From: Gracilaria gracilis
Lineage: Eukaryota > Rhodophyta > Florideophyceae > Gracilariales > Gracilariaceae
Assembly (NCBI GenBank): GCA_030374805.1
Contig: JARGSG010000190.1
Span: 372,001 to 436,000 of the forward strand
Length of the DNA: 64,000 bases
Direction of reading: 5' to 3'
Under the pieces are notes generated by a model. The model was not told the origin of the DNA, made no database searches, and saw nothing but the letters and a program-made list of their open reading frames with translations. How positions within the stretch are numbered: position 1 is the stretch's first letter; each line of letters starts with the position of its first letter. Both the position numbers and the translations under genes were made by a program. Below are positions 56,971 through 64,000 of this stretch, piece after piece.

Positions 56971-57867
56971 GTGGATGTTTACAAGGAATTCGTGCTCCAT
57001 TCGCAATGGTTGAGCAACACGCAGATGGACCGGAAACTCGATCTATCGGATACGCAATCTTTCAAACTGCAGGTCTTTCTGCCTTACAAAGTTCTTTTTA
57101 CTGATGCTGTGAGAAAAGCCATTGAGCGTTCTTTCAGTGATTTTGGTACTGATGTCGTGGCAAGCTTAGATGAATCCATCACACAACCCAGCGCTTGGTT
57201 CGCGAACGCTTGACACAATGCATTGCCGTGGACGAGACTGTTTTTATGATCAACCTTCATACCCTCACATTCTCCAAGGCCACTCTCGGAGCCTGGTCTA
57301 GTCAGCTTGTTCAACAACGTGATGGCTACCCCTGTCTTGCGATTTATCGTTCAATACTGATTCTCAACACGTGCACCACCTACATGTGTCTCTTTTGCAT
57401 CAGAAGAGAGGCCACCATCACGACGCAAAACATATTCCTGGCTGGTATTCTGGCAGTCCCCACCTTGGCTTTTGAATGCATACCTGCAGATTTCATCTAG
57501 AACAATATGCGTTCCATCATTGAAACTAATCCGCTACGATCACCCCCTTCCATCTCGCCTTCCGCCGCTTTCTCAATTTGACGCGGCCAGGCCGTCTCCG
57601 GCCGCCCTTTCCAGCTCGCAACTCAAAATTTCATCATCCTACCCGCCCCAAGGGGCCTATACCGTTTTCAGCCGCCTCGCCCAACTTGCAGCTCAGGATT
57701 TCACAATGCACCCGGTTCCTCTACGCCATGCGCGTGCACGCAGCATTCGCCGTTTTTTGTGGACATCGCACAAAGAATCTCACTGGTTCTTTGTTTTCGG
57801 CGTCACTTCGTTCATGAAGGGGGCACGTCGTTGGCTCAGGAAATCTAGAACCCTATCAGATCTCTAA
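56971..57867 (+). pseudogene. Unidentified plus-strand coding remnants with a 75-bp duplication
   Basis: Three successive plus-strand frames (56971-57213, 57195-57500, 57472-57867) have protein-like composition, for example LQVFLPYKVLFTDAVRKAIE and a hydrophobic CTTYMCLFCIRREATITTQN. Within the last frame a diverged direct repeat about 75 bp long (around 57590-57720) gives two related 25-residue units. Family unknown; the frame changes suggest decay. Confidence 0.3.
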
Positions 57868-58903
57868 AACATCCCCATCCTTGAAGTTTGTGCACCGTCA
57901 ACATACATTTTGGTCTCTTAGTGCTTCCATAAGCCCATCGTTCTCACAACTGATTTGAGAATCCACCATCATGAACATATTTCTTCTCAGCACAATTTCG
58001 GCTTCATCATCTTCATCCTGTCTCTTTCCTGTTTTTTGGTAACCCTTTCTGCCTTACCCGTCAACAGGTATCATCTTTGCCCGATTGGCAAACGCACTGT
58101 CTTTTTATTTCTTTTTTTGCCTGGTCAACTTGGAATAGTCGTAACCTTCACACCACACCAGATCGGCAATCCTCGCACGCGCAGCCTTAGCAGGTCTCAC
58201 ATCATATTTAACCACGTCTCTCATTCCACACGAAGCTGCATTGCTCAAAAAGGCTACAAGCTGAGAAAACAGTTCCTTTTTTCGAAGCATTGGCCAACTG
58301 TGGGCCCTTAGGCTACCGTGACTAAGTCGCTCATCAGTTCGGAAGCATCTTTCTTCAACATAAATCAAGTACAGCAACTACAATTGGCACTTGAACTGAG
58401 AGACTTGGTGAATCTGTGGATTCCCGTCCTGAGTTCACCTGACCTCCCATAGGCAACACGTACGCCCAACGGTGTCTGTGGTACGAAGCGTCAACATGAT
58501 GAACTTGAGACAAAGAGAATCAAGTTGAATAGTAATGACAGTGAAAGACGACAAGGAACTACAGGCCACGACTTCTGGTTACGTCAGGCGGTACCCAATA
58601 GTGTTGTGCGACCAACATAAATTAAAAAAGTATCAACACGATGGTTTATTCAGATACGAAGAAAGTAAAGCAACACATTGCGTGCCTATCGCAGGTTCGC
58701 TTTGTTTGCTTACTACTGTCGTTTGGGTGGTAGCGAGAGTTTAACGACAGAAGTGCAACACAAGAATGAAATGTAGAAGCGATCACATGACGAGTTCACT
58801 ACACGTCGCTCGCTTGACATTGCCATGTATTGCGCGTACCCGCGACATAACAGTTAAAACGAGGTTCGTACCTCTTTTGATCTGCTCCGAACCAAGCGAG
58901 AGC
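57868..58903. other. No gene recognised; left flank of the CACTA-like element
   Basis: Short frames only. This region should contain the left end of the DNA transposon to its right, but no CACTA-type terminus or inverted repeat could be matched, and the other end probably lies outside the window. Confidence 0.35.
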
Positions 58904-60601
58904 TCAGTTGGTGGAACACTGACGGACACGGAGCCCAAGGCACTTCAACGAGCAGGTAAACTGTCCCTCCACATACGCCTCGCCAAGAACTCTCATTCCG
59001 CAGAGATTGTGCATGGGTGATCCGCAAATCTTGCAACTATGCGCTGTATCTCCAGGCAAAGTACATCCAGCAACAGTGCAACTTTGGCTACTTGCATGAA
59101 GGCGCTGCTTCTTGCGACGACCAGTATTGACTTTCCTCCGTGATGTGCGATTCTCTTCCTCCGAGATATTATCTTTTACACGCTCGTTCCACCGTCTCTT
59201 CTTTCCATCCCTGGGTGGATCCCCCACCTGAACGTTATTGGGAATCACATCTTCTGGGACTTGCTCGGTTGGAGATTCACCTTCATCATCAATGCACACC
59301 TTGGGCCGCTCACGGTTAGAGTTATTGTTGGGAACCTTTTCATTCTCTACAGCGCCCCTTGGATTCACTTTGTCATATTTGTCGGCTCTTTTCTTCTCTG
59401 TAAACCTCCTGAGACCAATGTTATCACCAAGAAGACGAAGAGTTCTGTTCGCAGGGCGGATAGGCTGTGATCGGTTCTGGTGCTCCTCCACTGAAGTTTC
59501 GGAGCTGTCATCCATGGGACTATCTGAATCCATGTCTCGAGGTCCTGCATGCTTTGCGGGTGATTGTGTACGAGTCTGACCAACATCATATGACATGCTT
59601 TCACTGCTAGAATCAATCTCACGAGTTTTGGAGCTGCGCCTAAGAACGACCCGAGAAGCCTGGCGACCTCCTTTCTTTCTCTTATACTGTGAGATCTGAT
59701 TTGGTTTACGGCGTCTGGTGCATTCGGAGTCGAATGGCGTTTCGTTGGTTCCCGGTGCCATTGATGAGGCCACCGTCTTTTGCTTGTGTTTCGCTTCAAC
59801 GATTTTGGCTTTAGATGCTGCGCTCTTCTTTTGATTGCAGTGAGAAACCTCGTTTCGAAGTTTCTGTTTTATGGAGCGGAGGGCACCCCAATCACCATCT
59901 GTATGCATCACCAGCCTGTGATTCTCGTTGACGTGTCGAATTATGTGATGAACCGCATCTTCAAAAGCCTTACGCTCGGTGCATTTCTTTGTCTCTTCAT
60001 AACTGCGCCGGCCAACGTGTTTGCCGAACACACGAGAAATCTGCAGCTGGCGGCCAACTCTATCCATGACATTGTTGGAATACTGTTTTGCAGTAGAACC
60101 AAACTCAATAAGATGTGCCTCATTACCTTTATCGAGCTTGTCATTGTGGATTTGTATAGCTTGTTCCATCGCTTTCCCAATGCTGAAGCTGCTCGTTGAC
60201 TTCGAACTCCTTCGACGAAACGGATCGTAAAGAACGATAATGCCGTTGACAATAGGCATGGCAATAAGTAGTGCAAAGGTGGATGGTCCAGAGAAAACAC
60301 TTCCAAGTTGTTTGAACAGAGTGTGCTTCAAAGAGAGAGTAGTCTGACGCACTGCTGCACGGTCACCAAGTACCTCCTTTTGATTCCCAACTGGGTCTGA
60401 GAGAATCCCAATTAATGAGTCATTCTGCGGCCTTCTGAACGACAGTTTCGCTTCGTCGATTCCCGCCGACCTGTAGGTTTGTATACTTGAAAAGAAACAC
60501 GCCAGGTAACCAACCAGTTCGTACCATATCTTTTTCTGCCTTTCGATATTGGTATGAAGTATTCTTCGTTGTGGAAGAGAGTTACCGCACACAACAAGCA
60601 A
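58904..60601 (-). CDS. Zinc-finger accessory protein of the CACTA-like element
   Basis: Uninterrupted 565-codon frame divergent from the transposase. The N-terminal part has a hydrophobic segment (FALLIAMPIVNGIIVLY, about residues 108-124). A helical region with charged residues follows (KAMEQAIQIHNDKLDKG, then DWGALRSIKQKLRNEV). Next comes a long disordered Lys/Arg/Ser/Asp-rich stretch with nuclear-localisation-like KKRRWNERVK and RRKKQRLH. The C-terminal 60 residues form a Cys/His cluster: C-x4-C, then H-x-C-x2-C, H-x2-C and C-x3-C (SCTVAGCTLPGDTAHSCKIC and MHNLCGM), likely zinc-binding. Role unknown. A DNA-binding partner of the transposase (as TnpA is to TnpD in En/Spm) is a reasonable inference. 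The true start may be a later Met, because the first codons overlap the transposase ORF on the other strand. Confidence 0.6.
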   Translation of the reverse strand: MLVVCGNSLPQRRILHTNIERQKKIWYELVGYLACFFSSIQTYRSAGIDEAKLSFRRPQNDSLIGILSDPVGNQKEVLGDRAAVRQTTLSLKHTLFKQLGSVFSGPSTFALLIAMPIVNGIIVLYDPFRRRSSKSTSSFSIGKAMEQAIQIHNDKLDKGNEAHLIEFGSTAKQYSNNVMDRVGRQLQISRVFGKHVGRRSYEETKKCTERKAFEDAVHHIIRHVNENHRLVMHTDGDWGALRSIKQKLRNEVSHCNQKKSAASKAKIVEAKHKQKTVASSMAPGTNETPFDSECTRRRKPNQISQYKRKKGGRQASRVVLRRSSKTREIDSSSESMSYDVGQTRTQSPAKHAGPRDMDSDSPMDDSSETSVEEHQNRSQPIRPANRTLRLLGDNIGLRRFTEKKRADKYDKVNPRGAVENEKVPNNNSNRERPKVCIDDEGESPTEQVPEDVIPNNVQVGDPPRDGKKRRWNERVKDNISEEENRTSRRKVNTGRRKKQRLHASSQSCTVAGCTLPGDTAHSCKICGSPMHNLCGMRVLGEAYVEGQFTCSLKCLGLRVRQCSTN

Positions 60602-61588
60602 AGCGTCTTTGGTTGGGTCACGGAGGTTCAGGATACTTCTTTCTCTCTAGTGGTGTGTTGTACGTTTTGGACTCTCCCTCTTCAATCCTTATTCATGGTT
60701 CCACTTGGCTACGTATGTCACGCAACTTATGGCTGTCGTTGTGATCCGGGAAAGATGGTGACACGTCAAACGGCCATGAAACACAGGGCTCAAGCAGAAC
60801 ACCTAGCACGCGACAAGGGAAGCATCTGCTTCCTGCCATTACCTCAACCCATTCATCATTTGTCACAACTTGAAGCTCTTTGGGACGTAAATGGTATTCA
60901 AGCACCTTTGCCAGTTGGTGCGGTTCCAGAAACCTATGTTTCTGAAAGAGATGATTCGCTCTCACCAACATCCATTGCACCGTCAATCGAAGCAAGCTCT
61001 CAGTCTTTGCATTCTACTGCAGCCCACCATGAGATCGAAAATGTTGAAGTTGCTTCTGTTTCAGACCCTCAAAAGCTTGCACCGCCTGCTTATCCTGTAT
61101 GCAAAGACTCGAAGTTTCGGTCGTTCATGGATGCACACGATAAGCTCCTGGGGATTGGTATCAGGCATGGTGCGTCCAATGAAATCATGGAGGCATTTCT
61201 CAAAGATGCCGCCGTACATGATGAATCACACCTTCGTTACCAGTCTTTCGATGGCGTTAAAAAGGCTTTGTTGCGAAACTCAGGAATAGATATCACCCAA
61301 CATGCTTCTTGTGTAGCATACCACAAAGCCCTTCGAGTGCGATCTGACCATTCGGTCATAGCTTGCGATCACTGTGATCAAAAGCAGCATGTAGATGTGT
61401 CAACATATGAATACATTTCTGTTTGGTGTCGTCTGGAACCACTTTTGCAACATCCAGTTGAAGGACCTCGTCTCTTTGAGTACTTTCAAAAGGGTCTGTT
61501 TGAAGACCACTGCACCTCATTCCGAGACTTTTTCTCAGGAGGTCTTTCAAGGACATCTCACAGGAACTCGGTGGCAAAGAGAGCATGA
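60554..61588 (+). CDS. Transposase N-terminal part, CACTA-like element
   Basis: A 344-codon frame. A cysteine/histidine cluster (GYVCHATYGCRCDPGKM...MKHR, near 60700-60790) at the front is the zinc finger usual at the N-terminus of this transposase group. Then follow a Ser-rich linker and a helical domain (FRSFMDAHDKLLGIGIRHG). A second cysteine pair, ACDHCDQKQ, is followed by LFEYFQKGLFEDHCTSFRDF. This last segment belongs directly before the catalytic domain. The frame ends at TGA 61586-61588, overlapping ATG 61585 of the next frame as ATGA. A plausible start is the Met at about 60695, which would clear the overlap with the divergent ORF. The product is continued in the -1 frame (see next entry). 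Confidence 0.65.
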   Translation: MKYSSLWKRVTAHNKQSVFGWVTEVQDTSFSLVVCCTFWTLPLQSLFMVPLGYVCHATYGCRCDPGKMVTRQTAMKHRAQAEHLARDKGSICFLPLPQPIHHLSQLEALWDVNGIQAPLPVGAVPETYVSERDDSLSPTSIAPSIEASSQSLHSTAAHHEIENVEVASVSDPQKLAPPAYPVCKDSKFRSFMDAHDKLLGIGIRHGASNEIMEAFLKDAAVHDESHLRYQSFDGVKKALLRNSGIDITQHASCVAYHKALRVRSDHSVIACDHCDQKQHVDVSTYEYISVWCRLEPLLQHPVEGPRLFEYFQKGLFEDHCTSFRDFFSGGLSRTSHRNSVAKRA

Positions 61589-63660
61589 AGAATGACTTAT
61601 TCCTATCAGTATCGGGAGATGGTGTGCAGCCGTTCCGTTCCGATGACTACACGTATTGGGCTTTTGTCTGCCTACTTCTAAACCTTCCTCCCTCGGAAAG
61701 ATTTAAAGCAAAGCGTCTGATTCCGATATTCATTATTCCCGGGCCGAATGAACCGAAGGAACTCACTTTCTTCCTCCACCCTTTCCTTTCGGAGCTTCAC
61801 ACGTTACATACGGTGGGCAAGACCGTGCGGTTATGGAACGGGGATGTGAAGCGAATTCGAGTTTATTTGCTTTTCGTTCATGCCAATCTTCCCGCAATGA
61901 AAAAACTGACGCACTTGAAAGGGCCAAATGGACTCGTTCCCTGTCGCTTCTGCAAAATCCGTGGGGTATATGCAAACCATGCGTACTTTCCCCCTGTCAT
62001 AGGAGCTCAGAATCAGTCGCGGGCGCGGCGTTTGGAGCCAACGTCGGGTACTAAGGTGTCATGGAGAGTGGGTGAGCCTCCGCTCCGAACACACGGAGAA
62101 GTTATGGAGACCTACAGGAACTTGCGGACTACGGCAACCTCGATGTCTAATCAAGAACTACAGAACGAGCTCAAGGTTCACGGGTTCCCCAGTGTTGCTA
62201 TGACTCCGCTTCTGTGTATACCAACAATTCGTGCTTTCAGCTCCTTCTCGATTGATATTGTGCACCTTCTTTACGAAAACGTTGCCCGCGACATGGTATC
62301 TATCTGGCTGAATGACTCAGGACGTCATCCAGATATTGCGCATCTATCTAGTAAAAGAGTATTAGATGCAGTCAACAGGAACCTTATGGCGTTTAGGCGC
62401 GGTTTTGGTTCGCAGTACTGCCGGGCCCCCCGCGGTCTTGACAAGAAATGCATGTGGAAAGCTGCGGAGTGGAAATTCTTTGTTACCACTAGCAGTCTTG
62501 TGGCCCTCGACGGTTGGTTGCACCAAGAAGCATTAGATGGTTGGCATATTTTTGTACAGTTGGTGCAGAGATGTTCTCAATGGTGTCTGACTGAAAGGAT
62601 GATAACTGAAGTCAAATATTTCTCTGAAGACTTCTACGAGCACTTCATCAATGATTACTACCAGAACAGAGAGGAACGCATCCATCTCTGCAAGTATGTG
62701 TACCATCTGCTTCTACATCTGGCTGAGGGAATTCGGGAATGTGGCCCTCTGTCGTTACTTGGCCAATGGACCACTGAGAACTACGTCGGTAAGCTCAACC
62801 GAGTGACCAATGCGAAGAACAGATTTGCTCAAGCTGCCAACGAAAAGATCAAGTACCACACGGCTGCCTCTCTCTATGGCCTTCAGTTTGGCAATAGATT
62901 TTGCTATATAGACTCGGATGAAGAACTCGAACTTGATGCTCTATCATCAGACGCGGTTGAGACCTACCATGATCCTGACATGAGAGGATTTCGTTTTCAA
63001 GCTCCCTCTCGGAAATCATATATTACTTTGGAGAGCACAAACAGCTTTCCGGAACTGCCGAAACTTTTATCCCGCTACTATAATACTGCCCTTGGTGTGA
63101 CACTATCAGCAGCTAAACACCTTCTAGAATGCCATAACGAGATATTGGTGTTCTTCCGCGCGGTTGATGAGAAGACAAGATTGCGTATGCCATGGACGTA
63201 TCACAGTGCTTCCAAGAACGAACACAAAACTTGCTACTTTTCCGGAATCTTTCGTGACGGTGATGCAGAGAAGGCTACTGTGTACTACGGACGAGTTTGT
63301 GCATTCTTCGAACACGAAGTCGAAGAAGTGACTCACAAGCTGGTTCTAGCTGATTGGGCAACTAGTGCTCTTCGCACAGGGCGACAAGGTCAGGTGTTTG
63401 CTCGCTATTCAGTGCAAGACAGGAACCTGTTTCCGTGTCGCACTATTGAAAGTGTATGCTCAATGAGCCACCCCATTGGGGTGGTACAAACAGAATACCC
63501 TTCGAATAAGAAATCGGTATGCAAATGTACCTACTTTGTCGATGATCTACGAAGTTCTCAGGGCCTGCTAACAGGAGACCGATGGTTTCAAGACGAGACC
63601 AGCTTACGGCTTGGTGGTCTATCACGTAATACGCGAAAAAGGGGATTCAGAGCGACTTAA
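61585..63660 (+). CDS. Transposase catalytic and C-terminal part, CACTA-like element
   Basis: 691 codons. SVSGDGVQPF (Asp codon near 61618) is the first catalytic Asp region, followed by NLPPSERFKAKRLIPIFIIPGP. The second expected Asp, in the D-x-P-A motif, reads Asn (HANLPAMKKL, codon near 61885). A C-x2-C zinc pair, PCRFCKIRGVYANH (from 61942), follows as in the family. FSIDIVHLLYENVARDMVSI and the alpha-helical domain with HLLLHLAEGIRECGPLSLLG complete the core. In-frame codons also extend upstream of ATG 61585 as far as about 61522 and read as transposase (FKDISQELGGKES). The family segment is thus continued by a -1 shift near 61544, not by a new start. Near the 3' end, from about 63590, a different frame (AYGLVVYHVIREKGDSERLK) looks more like the natural C-terminus. 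Confidence 0.75.
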   Translation: MKNDLFLSVSGDGVQPFRSDDYTYWAFVCLLLNLPPSERFKAKRLIPIFIIPGPNEPKELTFFLHPFLSELHTLHTVGKTVRLWNGDVKRIRVYLLFVHANLPAMKKLTHLKGPNGLVPCRFCKIRGVYANHAYFPPVIGAQNQSRARRLEPTSGTKVSWRVGEPPLRTHGEVMETYRNLRTTATSMSNQELQNELKVHGFPSVAMTPLLCIPTIRAFSSFSIDIVHLLYENVARDMVSIWLNDSGRHPDIAHLSSKRVLDAVNRNLMAFRRGFGSQYCRAPRGLDKKCMWKAAEWKFFVTTSSLVALDGWLHQEALDGWHIFVQLVQRCSQWCLTERMITEVKYFSEDFYEHFINDYYQNREERIHLCKYVYHLLLHLAEGIRECGPLSLLGQWTTENYVGKLNRVTNAKNRFAQAANEKIKYHTAASLYGLQFGNRFCYIDSDEELELDALSSDAVETYHDPDMRGFRFQAPSRKSYITLESTNSFPELPKLLSRYYNTALGVTLSAAKHLLECHNEILVFFRAVDEKTRLRMPWTYHSASKNEHKTCYFSGIFRDGDAEKATVYYGRVCAFFEHEVEEVTHKLVLADWATSALRTGRQGQVFARYSVQDRNLFPCRTIESVCSMSHPIGVVQTEYPSNKKSVCKCTYFVDDLRSSQGLLTGDRWFQDETSLRLGGLSRNTRKRGFRAT

Positions 63661-64000
63661 ATGGTATTCCAAACGTGACGATCGTCAACACTGATGTGTT
63701 TACAAGAATCCTGGCCAGCCGCATGGCAGCACGGCGACTCGATTGGGAACCTTCATGGTATCGGCGTCGATATCTGCCGTAACACGGCTTTTATAACAAG
63801 TTTGACGCCTTCCAAACGGCGTCCTGATACGATTTGTTCTGCGAGGAGTCCGGTAGGACGACCACGGAAGCGTGGATACGAGGGGACTCTTCATGACGAA
63901 GAATGCCATTTTATTAGTGAGCAGACATGTTTGGCACGCCATAGCACCACTAAAGAAGAAACGAAAGCACGAGGGTTGGCGTGGCATACGAGCAGTTCAT
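63661..64000. other. 3' flank of the CACTA-like transposase
   Basis: Besides the alternative transposase ending to about 63715, a second short plus-strand frame to about 63780 (NTDVFTRILASRMAARRLDW) looks coding. The minus-strand frame 63987-63700 has no motif. No terminal repeat recognised. Confidence 0.3.

Larger units (their letters stand above)
58904..63660. mobile_element. CACTA/Plavaka-like DNA transposon, two divergent ORFs, right end not seen
   Basis: A transposase read on the plus strand (60554-63660, in two frames, with a possible third-frame ending to about 63715) is preceded by a divergent 565-codon ORF on the minus strand (60601-58904) ending in a zinc finger. The transposase matches the large DDE transposases of the CACTA superfamily, including the Plavaka-type elements of fungi. 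Starts of the two ORFs overlap by 48 bp, so they must share a compact bidirectional promoter, or at least one starts further in. Terminal inverted repeats were not found in the window. Damage is light compared with the rest of the region. Confidence 0.65.

Noticed and set aside
1-64000. CRISPR arrays, bacterial operons or a prophage
   Set aside because: No regularly spaced repeats with unique spacers, no ribosome-binding-site-linked gene runs; element types and remnants are eukaryotic.

Overview
Eukaryotic nuclear DNA from a repeat-rich genome, most likely an alga and plausibly a red alga. That placement is inference. It rests on nested Ty3/gypsy and Ty1/copia elements, an RWP-RK domain (typical of algae and plants), a BRWD/PHIP-type WD40 gene with no clear introns, and the absence of any bacterial operon structure. 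Most host-type coding stretches look decayed, so this reads as gene-poor, element-dominated sequence.

Layout. 1-6.2 kb: a decayed RING-H2 gene on the minus strand, a 204-bp tandem array, an unidentified minus-strand coding remnant, a Crypton-like tyrosine recombinase remnant, and a second hairpin-rich array (period about 160 bp). About 7-44.7 kb: an old Ty1/copia element (D) split by gypsy element A (9999-43217). A in turn carries gypsy B inside its left LTR (10316-20532) and gypsy C inside its integrase region (25456-36900). Target-site duplications and the hand-counted LTR divergence (A about 7%, C about 6%, B about 2-3%) agree with this nesting order. 44.9-45.3 kb: a 366-bp MITE. 47.4-49.0 kb: a decayed WD40 (BRWD/PHIP-like) gene, minus strand. 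49.1-51.5 kb: a decayed RWP-RK gene, plus strand. 51.5-58.5 kb: poorly identifiable host-like remnants, one uninterrupted 242-codon ORF and two tRNA-like A/B-box repeats. 58.9-64 kb: a large DNA transposon of the CACTA/Plavaka-like group, with a divergent zinc-finger partner ORF.

The most interesting pattern is shared by the three gypsy elements. All use a similar primer-binding site and carry a chromodomain-like tail after integrase. All have an extra gene on the strand opposite to gag-pol, between integrase and the 3' LTR. The extra proteins of B and C share conserved blocks; that of A is more diverged. In addition, C is saturated with the short palindrome CCGNNCGG and B with ACC-N(3-7)-GGT, through coding and non-coding DNA in either orientation. 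I infer, without proof, that the antisense protein and the family-specific motif may form a recognition system, perhaps comparable in logic to the VANC/motif anti-silencing system of VANDAL transposons.

A second unexplained pattern is a hairpin module seen in both tandem arrays near the left end: arm, GG, A[CA][GA]AG, CC, complementary arm. The arm sequence differs between modules while pairing is kept.
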